Below are positions 41,509-53,290 of a DNA stretch of 64,000 bases, one piece after another. Under the pieces are notes generated by a model. The model searched no databases and had not been told where the DNA came from. It was given only the letters and a program-made list of their open reading frames with translations. The stretch comes from Xylocopa sonorina (Eukaryota > Arthropoda > Insecta > Hymenoptera > Apidae): contig NW_027490406.1 in NCBI RefSeq assembly GCF_050948175.1, positions 186,001 through 250,000 of the forward strand, given 5' to 3'. Each line of letters begins with the position of its first letter. Positions within the stretch are counted from its first letter, which is position 1. The position numbers were made by a program, and so were the translations under genes.

Positions 41509-42510
41509 TTATGATTTGCGAGGTGTTATGTATTCCTCGTCTACACTTCAAATGAATGTAAATGCGACACTTCCTTGCAAGGAAATAGCGTTTGCAGATG
41601 TCTACGTATCGTAGCAATAGAGTTCAAATGCTTCTTAAAACGCGATATCGCATCTCATTTCTATGTTTCATGGTAAGATATAATATGATTTGCGAAGTGT
41701 TATGTATTCCTCGTCTACACTTCAAATGAATGTAAATGCGACACTTCCTTGCAAGGAAATAGCGTTTGCGAATGTCTGCCTATCATAGCAATAGTGTTCT
41801 AATGCTTCTTAAAACGCGATATCGCATCTCATCTCTATGTTTCATGGTAAGATATAATATGATTTGCGAAGTGTTATGTATTCCTCGTCTACACTTCAAA
41901 TGAATGTAAATGCGACACTTCCTTGCAAGGAGATAGCGTTTGCAGATGTCTACGAATCGAAGCAATAGAGTTCAAATGCTTCTTAAAACGCGATATCGCA
42001 TCTCATTTCTATGTTTCATGGTAAGATATAATGTGATTTGCAAAGTGTTATGTATTCCTCGTCTACACTTCAAATGAATGTGAATGCGACACTTCCTTGC
42101 AAGGAAATAGCGTTTGCGAATGTCTACCTATCGTAGCAATAGTGTTCTAATGCTTCGTAAAACGCGATATCGCATCTCATCTCTATGTTTCATGGTAAGA
42201 TATAATACGATTTGCGAAGTGTTATGTATTCCTCGTCTACACTTCAAATGAATGTAAATGCGACACTTCCTTGCAAGGAAATAGCGTTTGCAGATGTCTA
42301 CGTATCGAAGCAATAGGGTTCAAATGCTTCTTAAAACGCGATATCGCATCTCATTTCTATGTTTCATGGTAAGATATAATATGATTTGCGAAGTGTCATG
42401 TATTCCTCGTCTACACTTCAAGCGAATGTAAATGCGACACTTACTTGCAAGGAATTAGCGATGCAGATGTCTAGGTATCGTAGCAATAGAGTTCTAATGC
42501 TTCTTAAAAC

Positions 42511-42520
42511 GCGATATCGC
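42511..42520. other. GCGATATCGC palindrome (EcoRV core)
   Basis: A perfect 10-bp palindrome present in most monomers, containing GATATC. Subtypes change it to GCGATTTCGC (domain A), GCGGTATCGC (domain B) or GAGATATTGC. It is the clearest phase marker of the array. Whether a protein binds it cannot be told from sequence. Confidence 0.85.
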
Positions 42521-42562
42521 ATCTCATTTCTATGTTTCATGGTAAGATATAATATGATTTGC

Positions 42563-42592
42563 GAAGTGTTATGTATTCCTCGTCTACACTTC
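42563..42592. other. GAAGTGT / ACACTTC inverted repeat
   Basis: A 7-bp perfect inverted repeat with a 16-base loop (42,563-42,569 and 42,586-42,592). A second copy of ACACTTC lies at 42,610-42,616, so GAAGTGT has two alternative partners in each monomer. The common T/C variation immediately after GAAGTGT (GTTATG or GTCATG) leaves the stem intact. Confidence 0.75.
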
Positions 42593-42613
42593 AAATGAAT
42601 GTAAATGCGACAC

Positions 42614-42627
42614 TTCCTTGCAAGGAA
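42614..42627. other. TTCCTTGCAAGGAA palindrome
   Basis: A perfect 14-bp palindrome, the longest dyad in the monomer. It is kept in most domain-B monomers. In domain A it is often broken, for example as TTCCTCGCTAGGAA, TTCCATGCAAGGAA or TTCCCTGATAGGAA. It overlaps the second ACACTTC motif by three bases. Confidence 0.85.
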
Positions 42628-42644
42628 ATAGCGTTTGCAGATGT

Positions 42645-42657
42645 CTACGTATCGTAG
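42645..42657. other. CTACG-TAT-CGTAG hairpin
   Basis: Five-base-pair stem with a three-base loop. In many other monomers the first arm reads CTACC or CTATC, which removes one or more pairs, so hairpin and non-hairpin monomers are interspersed. Confidence 0.7.
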
Positions 42658-43090
42658 CAATAGAGTTCTTATGATTCTTAAAACGCGATATCGCATCTCA
42701 TTTCTATGTTTCATGGTAAGATATAATATGATTTGCGAAGTGTTATGCATTCCTCGTCTACGATTCAAATGAATGTAAATGCGACACTTCCTTGCAAGGA
42801 AATAGCGTTTGCAGATGTCTACCTATCGTAGCAATAGAGTTCTAATGCTTCTTAAAACGCGATATCGCATCATATTTCTATGTTTCATGGTAAGATATAA
42901 TATTCATTGCGAAGTGTTATGCATTCCTCGTATACGATTGAAATGAATGTAAATGCGACACTTCCTTGCAAGGAAATAGCGTTTGCAGATGTCTACGTAG
43001 CGTAGCAATAGAGATCATATGCTTCTTAAAACGCGATATCGCATCTCATTTCTATGTTTCATGGTAAGATATAATGTGATTTGCGAAGTG

Positions 43091-44827
43091 TTATGTATTC
43101 CTCGTCTACACTTCAAATGAATGTGAATGCGACACTTCCTTGCAAGGAAATAGCGTTTGCGAATGTCTACCTATCGTAGCAATAGTGTTCTAATGCTTCT
43201 TAAAACGCGGTATCGCATCTCATTTCTATGTTTCATGGTAAGATATATTATGATTTGCGAAGTGTTATGTATTCCTCGTCTACACTTCAAATGAATGTAA
43301 ATGCGACACTTCCTTGCAAGGAAATAGCGTTTGCAGATGTCTACGTATCGTAGCAATAGAGTTCAAAATGCTTCTTAAAACGCGATATCGCATCTCATTT
43401 CTATGTTTCATGGTAAGATATAATATGATTTGCGAAGTGTTATGTATTCCTCGTCTACACTTCAAATGAATGTAAATGCGACACTTCCTTGCAAGGAAAT
43501 AGCGTTTGCGATGTCTGCCTATCATAGCAATAGTTTTCTAATGCTTCTTAAAACGCGATATCGCATCTCATCTCTATGTTTCATGGTAAGATATAATATG
43601 ATTTGCGAAGTGTTATGTATTCCTCGTCTACACTTCAATGAATGTAAATGCGACACTTCCTTGCAAGGAGATAGCGTTTGCAGATGTCTACGAATCGAAG
43701 CAATAGAGTTCAAATGCTTCTTAAAACGCGATATCGCATCTCATTTCTATGTTTCATGGTAAGATATAATGTGATTTGCAAAGTGTTATGTATTCCTCGT
43801 CTACACTTCAAATGAATGTGAATGCGACACTTCCTTGCAAGGAAATAGCGTTTGCGATGTCTACCTATCGTAGCAATAGTGTTCTAATGCTTCGTAAAAC
43901 GCGATATCGCATCTCATCTCTATGTTTCATGGTAAGATATAATACGATTTGCGAAGTGTTATGTATTCCTCGTCTACACTTCAAATGAATGTAAATGCGA
44001 CACTTCCTTGCAAGGAAATAGCGTTTGCAGATGTCTACGTATCGAAGCAATAGGGTTCAAATGCTTCTTAAAACGCGATATCGCATCTCATTTCTATGTT
44101 TCATGGTAAGATATAATATGATTTGCGAAGTGTCATGTATTCCTCGTCTACACTTCAAGCGAATGTAAATGCGACACTTACTTGCAAGGAATTAGCGATG
44201 CAGATGTCTAGGTATCGTAGCAATAGAGTTCTAATGCTTCTTAAAACGCGATATCGCATCTCATTTCTATGTTTCATGGTAAGATATAATATGATTTGCG
44301 AAGTGTTATGTATTCCTCGTCTACACTTCAAATGAATGTAAATGCGACACTTCCTTGCAAGGAAATAGCGTTTGCAGATGTCTACGTATCGTAGCAATAG
44401 AGTTCTTATGATTCTTAAAACGCGATATCGCATCTCATTTCTATGTTTCATGGTAAGATATAATATGATTTGCGAAGTGTTATGCATTCCTCGTCTACGA
44501 TTCAAATGAAGTAAATGCGACACTTCTTGCAAGGAAATAGCGTTTGCAGATGTCTACCTATCGTAGCAATAGAGTTCTAATGCTTCTTAAAACGCGATAT
44601 CGCATCATATTTCTATGTTTCATGGTAAGATATAATATTCATTGCGAAGTGTTATGCATTCCTCGTATACGATTGAAATGAATGTAAATGCGACACTTCC
44701 TTGCAAGAAATAGCGTTTGCAGATGTCTACGTAGCGTAGCAATAGAGATCATATGCTTCTTAAACGCGATATCGCATCTCATTTCTATGTTTCATGGTAA
44801 GATATAATGTGATTTGCGAAGTGTTAT
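43091..44827 (+). repeat. 10-monomer HOR, copy 2
   Basis: The distance from the 173-bp monomer of copy 1 to that of copy 2 is 1,737 bp. The shortfall of two against 1,739 is explained by one single-base insertion and three deletions between 43,360 and 43,860. Apart from such small indels it follows copy 1 closely. Confidence 0.8.
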
Positions 44828-46190
44828 GTATTCCTCGTCTACACTTCAAATGAATGTGAATGCGACAACTTCCTTGCAAGGAAATAGCGTTTGCGAATGT
44901 CTACCTATCGTAGCAATAGTGTTCTAATGCTTCTAAAACGCGGTATCGCATCTCATTTCTATGTTTCATGGTAAGATATATTATGATTTGCGAAGTGTTA
45001 GTGTATTCCTCGTCCTACACTTCAAATGAATGTAAATGCGACACTTCCTTGCAAGGAAATAGCGTTTGCAGATGTCTACGTATCGTAGCAATAGAGTTCA
45101 AATGCTTCTTAAAACGCGATATCGCATCTCATTTCTATGTTTCATGGTAAGATATAATATGATTTGCGAAGTGTTATGTATTCCTCGTCTACACTTCAAA
45201 TGAATGTAAATGCGACACTTCCTTGCAAGGAAAATAGCGTTTGCGATTGTCTGCCTATCATAGCAATAGTGTTCTAATGCTTCTTAAAACGCGATATCGC
45301 ATCTCATCTCTATGTTTCATGGTGAAGATATAATATGATTTGCGAAGTGTTATGTATTCCTCGTCTACACTTCAAATGAATGTAAATGCGACACTTCCTT
45401 GCAAGGAGATAGCGTTTGCAGATGTCTACGAATCGAAGCAATAGAGTTCAAATGCTTCTTAAAACGCGATATCGCATCTCATTTCTATGTTTCATGGTAA
45501 GATATAATGTGATTTGCAAAGTGTTATGTATTCCTCGTCTACACTTCAATGAATGTGAATGCGACACTTCCTTGCAAGGAAATAGCGTTTGCGAATGTCT
45601 ACCTATCGTAGCAATAGTGTTCTAATGCTTCGTAAAACGCGATATCGCATCTCATCTCTATGTTTCATGGTAAGATATAATACGATTTGCGAAGTGTTAT
45701 GTATTCCTCGTCTACACTTCAAATGAATGTAAATGCGACACTCCTTGCAAGGAAATAGCGTTTGCAGATGTCTACGTATCGAAGCAATAGGGTTCAAATG
45801 CTTCTTAAAACGCGATATCGCATCTCATTTCTATGTTTCATGGTAAGATATAATATGATTTGCGAAGTGTCATGTATTCCTCGTCTACACTTCAAGCGAA
45901 TGTAAATGCGACACTTACTTGCAAGGAATTAGCGATGCAGATGTCTAGGTATCGTAGCAATAGAGTTCTAATGCTTCTTAAAACGCGATATCGCATCTCA
46001 TTTCTATGTTTCATGGTAAGATATAATATGATTTGCGAAGTGTGTTATGTATTCCTCGTCTACACTTCAAATGAATGTAAATGCGACACTTCCTTGCAAG
46101 GAAATAGCGTTTGCAGATGTCTACGTATCGTAGCAATAGAGTTCTTATGATTCTTAAAACGCGATATCGCATCTCATTCTATGTTTCATG
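44828..46190 (+). repeat. 10-monomer HOR, copy 3 (partial)
   Basis: Continues the 10-mer series with a 173-bp monomer at 45,930. It leaves the pattern near 46,190, where GGTAAGGTATAAT replaces GGTAAGATATAAT and the series switches to the 61-mer body. Many one-base indels lie in it. Confidence 0.7.
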
Positions 46191-49100
46191 GTAAGGTATA
46201 ATATGATTTGCGAAGTGTTATGTATTCCTCGTCTACACTTCAAATGAATGGAAATGCGACACTTCCTTGCAAGGAAATAGCGTTTGCAGATGTCTACGTA
46301 TCGTAACAATAGAGTTCAAATGCTTCTTAAAACGCGATATCGCATCTCATTTCTATGTTTCATGGTAAGATATAATATGATTTGCGAAGTGTTATGTATT
46401 CCTCGTCCTACACTTCAAATGAATGTAAATGCGACACTTCCTTGCAAGGAAATAGCGTTTGCGAATGTCTATCTATCGTAGCAATAGTGTTCTAATGCTG
46501 CTTAAAACGCGATATCGCATCTCATTTCTATGTTTCATGTAAGATATAATATAATTTGCGAAGTGTTATGCATTCCTCGTCTACGATTCAAATGAATGTA
46601 AATGCGACACTTCCTTGCAAGGAAATAGCGTTTGCAGATGTCTACCTATCGTAGCAATAGAGTTCTAATGCTTCTTAAAACGCGATATCGCATCATATTT
46701 CTATGTTTCATGGTAAGATATAATATTCATTGCGAAGTGTTATGCATTCCTCGTATACGATTGAAATGAATGTAAATGCGACACTTCCTTGCAAGGAATA
46801 GCGTTTGCAGATGTCCTACGTAGCGTAGCAATAGAGATCATATGCTTCTTAAAACGCGATATCGCATCTCATTTCTATGTTTCATGGTAAGATATAATGT
46901 GATTTGCGAAGTGTTATGTATTCCTCGTCTACACTTCAAATGAATGTAAATGCGACACTTCCTTGCAAGGAAATAGCGTTTGCAGATGTCTACGTATTGT
47001 AGCAATGGAGTTCTAATGCTTCTTAAAACGCGATATCGCATTTCACTTCTATGTTTCATGGTAAGATATAATGTGATTTGCGAAGTGTTATGTATTCCTC
47101 GTCTACACTTCAAATGAATGTGAATGCGACACTTCCTTGCAAGGAAATAGCGTTTGCGAATGTCTACCTATCGTAGCAATAGTGTTCTAATGCTTCTTAA
47201 AACGCGATATCGCATCTCATCTCTATGTCTCATGGTAAGATATAATACGATTTGCGAAGTGTTATGTATTCCTCGTCTACACTTCAAATGAATGTAAATG
47301 CGACACTTCCTTGCAAGGAAATAGCGTTTGCAGATGTCGACGTATCGAAGCAATAGGGTTCAAATGCTTCTTAAAACGCGATATCGCATCTCATTTCTAT
47401 GTTTCATGGTAAGATATATTATGATTTGCGAAGTGTTATGTATTCCTCGTCTACACTTCCAATGAATGTAAATGCGACACTTACTTGCAAGGAAATAGCG
47501 TTTGCAGATGTCTACGTATCGTAGCAATAGAGTTCTTATGATTCTTAAAACGCGATATCGCATCTCATTTCTATGTTTCATGGTAAGATATAATATGATT
47601 TGCGAAGTGTTATGTATTCCTCGTCTACACTTCAAATGAATGTGAATGCGAAACTTCCTCGTTAGGAAATAGCGTTTGCAGATGTCTACGTATCGTAGCA
47701 ATAGATTTCTAATGCTTCTTAAAACGCGATATCGCATCTCATTTCTATGTTTCATGGTAAGATATAATATGAATTGCGAAGTGTCATGTATACCTCGTCT
47801 ACACTTCAAATGAATGTAAATGCGACACTTCCTTGCAAGGAAATAGCGTTTGCGAATGTCAATCTATCGTAGCAATATTGTTCTAATGCTGCTTAAAACG
47901 CGATATCGCATCTCATTTCTATGTTTCAAGGTAAGATATAATATGATTTGCGAAGTGTTATGCATTCCTCGTCTACGATTCAAATGAATGTAAATGCGAC
48001 ACTTCCTTGCAAGGAAATAGCGTTTGCAGATGTCTACGTATCGTAGCAATAGAGATCAAATGCTACTTAAAACGCGATATCGCATCTCATTTCTATGTTT
48101 CATGGTAAGATATAATATGATTTGCGAAGTGTTATGTATTCCTCGTCTACACTTCAAATGAATGTAAATGCGACACTTCCTTGCAAGGAAATAGCGTTTG
48201 CAGATGTCTACGTATCGAAGCAATAGAGTTCAAACGCTTCTTAAAACGCGATATCGCATCTCGTTTCTATGTTTCATGGTAAGATATAATATGATTTGCG
48301 AAGTGTCATTTATTCCTCGTCTACACTTCAAATGAATGTAAATGCGACACTACCTTGCTAGGAAATAGCGCCTGCAGATGTCTAGGTATCGCAGCAATAG
48401 AGTTCTAATGCTTCTTAAAACGCGAAATCGCATTTCACTTCTATGTTTCAAGGTAAGATATAATGTGATTTGCGAAGTGTTATGTATTCCTCGTCTACAC
48501 TTCAAATGAATGTGAATGCGACACTTCCTTGCAAGGAAATAGCGTTTGCGAATGTCTACCTATCGTAGCAATAGTGTTCTAATGCTTCTTAAAACGCGAT
48601 ATCGCATCTCATCTCTATGTTTCATGGTAAGATATATTATGATTTGCGAAGTGTTATGTATTCCTCGTCTACACTTCAAATGAATGTGAATGCGACACTT
48701 CCTTGCAAGGAAATAGCGTTTGCGAATATCTACTTATCGTAGCAATAGTGCTCTAATGCTTCTTAAAACGCGATATCGCATCTCATCTCTATGTTTCATG
48801 GTAAGATATAATACGATTTGCGAAGTGTTATGTATTCCTCGTCTACACTTCAAATGAATGTAAATGCGACACTTCCTTGCAAGGAAATAGCGTTTGCAGA
48901 TGTCTACGTATCGAAGCAATAGGGTTCAAATGCCTCTTAAAACGCGATATCGCATCTCATTTCTATGTTTCATGGTAAGATATAATATGAATTGCGAAGT
49001 GTCATGTATACCTCGTCTACACTTCAAATGAATGTAAATGCGACACTTCCTTGCAAGGAAATAGCGTTTGCGAATGTCTACCTATCGTAGCAATAGTGTT

Positions 49101-50618
49101 CTAATGCTGCTTAAAACGCGATATCGCATCTCATTTCTATGTTTCATGGTAAGATATAATATGATTTGCGAAGTGTCATGTACTCCTCGTCTACACTTCA
49201 AATGAATGTGAATGCGACACTTCCTTGCAAGGAAATAGCGTTTGCGAATGTCTACCTATCGTAGCAATAGTGTTCTAATGCTTCTTAAAACGCGGTATCG
49301 TATCTCATTTCTATGTTTCATGGTAAGATATATTATGATTTGCGAAGTGTTATGTATTCCTCGTCTACACTTCAAATGAATGTAAATGCGACACTTCCTT
49401 GCAAGGAAATAGCGTTTGCAGATGTCTACGTATCGTAGCAATAGAGTTCAAATGCTTCTTAAAACGCGATATCGCATCTCATTTCTATGTTTCATGGTAA
49501 GATATAATATGATTTGCGAAGTGTTATGTATTCCTCGTCTACACTTCAAATGAATGTAAATGCGACACTTCCTTGCAAGGAAATAGCGTTTCCGAATGTC
49601 TGCCTATCATAGCAATAGTGTTCTAATGCTTCTTAAAACGCGATATCGCATCTCATCTCTATGTTTCATGGTAAGATATAATATGATTTGCGAAGTGTTA
49701 TGTATTCCTCGTCTACACTTCAAATGAATGTAAATGCGACACTTCCTTGCAAGGAAATAGCGTTTGCAGATGTCTACGTATCGTAGCAATAGAGTTCTTA
49801 TGATTCTTAAAACGCGATATCGCATCTCATTTCTATGTTTCATGGTAAGGTATAATATGATTTGCGAAGTGTTATGTATTCCTCGTCTACACTTCAAATG
49901 AATGGAAATGCGACACTTCCTTGCAAGGAAATAGCGTTTGCAGATGTCTACGTATCGTAGCAATAGAGTTCAAATGCTTCTTAAAACGCGATATCGCATC
50001 TCATTTCTATGTTTTATGGTAAGATATAATATGATTTGCGAAGTGTTATGTATTCCTCGTCTACACTTCAAATGAATGTAAATGCGACACTTCCTTGCAA
50101 GGAAATAGCGTTTGCGAATGTCTATCTATCGTAGCAATAGTGTTCTAATGCTGCTTAAAACGCGATATCGCATCTCATTTCTATGTTTCATGGTAAGATA
50201 TAATATGATTTGCGAAGTGTTATGCATTCCTCGTCTACGATTCAAATGAATGTAAATGCGACACTTCCTTGCAAGGAAATAGCGTTTGCAGATGTCTACC
50301 TATCGTAGCAATAGAGTTCTAATGCTTCTTAAAACGCGATATCGCATCACATTTCTATGTTTCATGGTAAGATATAATATTCATTGCGAAGTGTTATGCA
50401 TTCCTCGTATACGATTGAAATGAATGTAAATGCGACACTTCCTTGCAAGGCAATAGCGTTTGCAGATGTCTACGTATCGTAGCAATAGAGTTCTTATGAT
50501 TCTTAAAACGCGATATCGCATCTCATTTCTATGTTTCATGGTAAGGTATAATATGATTTGCGAAGTGTTATGTATTCCTCGTCTACACTTCAAATGAATG
50601 TTAATGCGACACTTCCTT

Positions 50619-51850
50619 GTAAGGGAATAGCGTTTGCAGATGTCTACCTATCGCAGCAATAGATTTGTAATGCTTCTTAAAACGCGATATCGCATCTCAT
50701 TTCTATGTTTCATGGTAAGATATAATATGATTTGCGAAGTGTCATGTATTCCTCGTCTACACTTCAAGTGAATGTAAATGCGACACTTACTTGCAAGGAA
50801 TTAGCGATGCAGATGTCTAGGTATCGTAGCAATAGAGTTCTAATGCTTCTTAAAACGCGATATCGCATCTCATTTCTATGTTTCATGGTAAGATATAATA
50901 TGATTTGCGAAGTGTTATGTATTCCTCGTCTACACTTCAAATGAATGTAAATGCGACACTTCCTTGCAAGGAAATAGCGTTTGCAGATGTATACGTATCG
51001 TAGCAATGGTGTTCTTATGATTCTTAAAACGCGATATCGCATCTCATTTCTATGTTTCATGGTAATGTATAATATGATTTGCGAAGTGTTATGTATTCCT
51101 CGTCTGCACTTCAAATGAATGTAAATGCGACACTTCCTTGTAAGGAAATAGCGTTTGCAGATGTCAACCTATCGTAGCAATAGAGTTCTAATGCTTCTTA
51201 AAACGCGATATCTCATCTCATTTCTATGTTTCATGGTAAGATATAATATGATTTGCGAAGTGTCATGTATTCCTCGTCTACACTTCAAATGAATGTGAAT
51301 GCGACACTTCCTTGCAAGGAAATAGCGTTTGCGAATGTCTACCTATCGTAGCAATAGTGTTCTAATGCTTCTTAAAACGCGGTATCGCATCTCATTTCTA
51401 TGTTTCATGGTAAGGTATAATATGATTTGCGAAGTGTTATGTATTTCTCGTCTACACTTCAAATGAATGTTAATGCGACACTTCCTTGTAAGGGAATAGC
51501 GTTTGCAGATGTCTACCTATCGCAGCAATAGATTTGTAATGCTTCTTAAAACGCGATATCGCATCTCATTCCTATGTTTCATGGTAAGATATAATATGAT
51601 TTGCGAAGTGTCATGTATTCCTCGTCTACACTTCAAGTGAATGTAAATGCGACACTTACTTGCAAGGAATTAGCGATGCAGATGTCTAGGTATCGTAGCA
51701 ATAGAGTTCTAATGCTTCTTAAAACGCGATATCGCATCTCATTTCTATGTTTCATGGTAAGATATAATATGATTTTCGAAGTGTTATGTATTCCTCGTTT
51801 ACACTTCAAATGAATGTAAATGCGACACTTCCTTGCAAGGAAATAGCGTT
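50619..51850 (+). repeat. 5-monomer HOR pair within 61-mer copy 1
   Basis: GTAAGGG marks at 50,619 and 51,488 and 173-bp monomers at 50,802 and 51,671, all 869 bp apart. The block matches 39,839-41,070 at an offset of 10,780 bp and its own duplicate at 61,229 at 10,610 bp. Confidence 0.8.
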
Positions 51851-53290
51851 TGCAGATGTCTACGTATCGTAGCAATAGAGTTCAAATGCTTCTTAAAACG
51901 CGATATCGCATCTCATTTCTATGTTTCATGGTAAGATATAATATGATTTGCGAAGTGTTATGTATTCCTCGTCTACACTTCAAATGAATGTAAATGCGAC
52001 ACTTCCTTGCAAGGAAATAGCGTTTGCGAATGTCTATCTATCGTAGCAATAGTGTTCTAATGCTGCTTAAAACGCGATATCGCATCTCATTTCTATGTTT
52101 CATGGTAAGATATAATATGATTTGCGAAGTGTTATGTATTCCTCGTCTACACTTCAAATGAATGTAAATGCGACACTTCCTTGCAAGGAGATAGCGTTTG
52201 CAGATGTCTACGAATCGAAGCAATAGAGTTCAAATGCTTCTTAAAACGCGATATCGCATCTCATTTCTATGTTTCATGGTAAGATATAATGTGATTTGCA
52301 AAGTGTTATGTATTCCTCGTCTACACTTCAAATGAATGTGAATGCGACACTTCCTTGCAAGGAAATAGCGTTTGCGAATGTCTACCTATCGTAGCAATAG
52401 TGTTCTAATGCTTCGTAAAACGCGATATCGCATCTCATCTCTATGTTTCATGGTAAGATATAATACGATTTGCGAAGTGTTATGTATTCCTCGTCTACAC
52501 TTCAAATGAATGTAAATGCGACACTTCCTTGCAAGGAAATAGCGTTTGCAGATGTCTACGTATCGAAGCAATAGGGTTCAAATGCTTCTTAAAACGCGAT
52601 ATCGCATCTCATTTCTATGTTTCATGGTAAGATATAATATGATTTGCGAAGTGTCATGTATTCCTCGTCTACACTTCAAGCGAATGTAAATGCGACACTT
52701 ACTTGCAAGGAATTAGCGATGCAGATGTCTAGGTATCGTAGCAATAGAGTTCTAATGCTTCTTAAAACGCGATATCGCATCTCATTTCTATGTTTCATGG
52801 TAAGATATAATATGATTTGCGAAGTGTTATGTATTCCTCGTCTACACTTCAAATGAATGTAAATGCGACACTTCCTTGCAAGGAAATAGCGTTTGCAGAT
52901 GTCTACGTATCGTAGCAATAGAGTTCTTATGATTCTTAAAACGCGATATCGCATCTCATTTCTATGTTTCATGGTAAGGTATAATATGATTTGCGAAGTG
53001 TTATGTATTCCTCGTCTACACTTCAAATGAATGGAAATGCGACACTTCCCTGCAAGGAAATAGCGTTTGCAGATGTCTACGTATCGTAGCAATAGAGTTC
53101 AAATGCTTCTTAAAACGCGATATCGCATCTCATTTCTATGTTTCATGGTAAGATATAATATGATTTGCGAAGTGTTATGTATTCCTCGTCTACACTTCAA
53201 ATGAATGTAAATGCGACACTTCCTTGCAAGGAAATAGCGTTTGCGAATGTCTATCTATCGTAGCAATAGTGTTCTAATGCTGCTTAAAAC

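Larger units (their letters stand above)
42511..42684 (+). repeat. Representative 174-bp monomer
   Basis: This monomer is close to the domain-B consensus and is used here as the reference. Starting from the GCGATATCGC palindrome it carries, in order: GCGATATCGC (1-10), the AT-rich AAGATATAATATGATTT block (34-50), GAAGTGT (53-59), ACACTTC (76-82), a second ACACTTC (100-106), TTCCTTGCAAGGAA (104-117), CTACG-TAT-CGTAG (135-147), and a TTAAAAC segment leading into the next palindrome. I found no obvious 87-bp half-repeat inside it, so it does not look like a recent dimer. Confidence 0.9.
41352..43090 (+). repeat. 10-monomer HOR (1,739 bp), copy 1
   Basis: Starts where the match at offset 1,739 begins (GAATGTGAATGCG near 41,382 and 43,121). 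The unit is nine 174-bp monomers and one 173-bp monomer (42,456). The monomer at about 42,900 has ATTCATTGCG and CGTATACGATTG, rare variants that mark each copy of this unit. Confidence 0.8.
42690..53290 (+). repeat. 61-monomer segment, copy 1 (about 10.61 kb)
   Basis: From about 42,690 to 52,150 the sequence recurs about 10,610 bp later. Rare marks line up: CGCCTGCAGATG at about 48,369 and 58,979, TACTCCTCG at 49,189 and 59,799, TTTCCGAATG at 49,589 and 60,199, GTTTTATGG at 50,011 and 60,621. From 52,150 to 53,290 the copies differ: this one continues like 41,890-42,690, the other like 47,640 onward. The period 10,610 is 61 x 174 minus 4. Confidence 0.8.

Noticed and set aside
42541..42560. 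TATAAT/TATA-like promoter in every monomer
   Set aside because: AAGATATAATATG is simply part of the AT-rich monomer. No gene, start-site context or -35-like partner supports a promoter.
42511..42684. CENP-B box
   Set aside because: I looked for the TTCG....A..CGGG core on both strands of the typical monomer and did not find it.
42511..42684. Hammerhead ribozyme, as found in some satellite families
   Set aside because: No CTGATGA core with a matching GAAA segment is visible on either strand.
42511..42684. Monomer as an ancestral dimer of two 87-bp halves
   Set aside because: The halves do not align by eye; only the short ACACTTC/GAAGTGT motif recurs.
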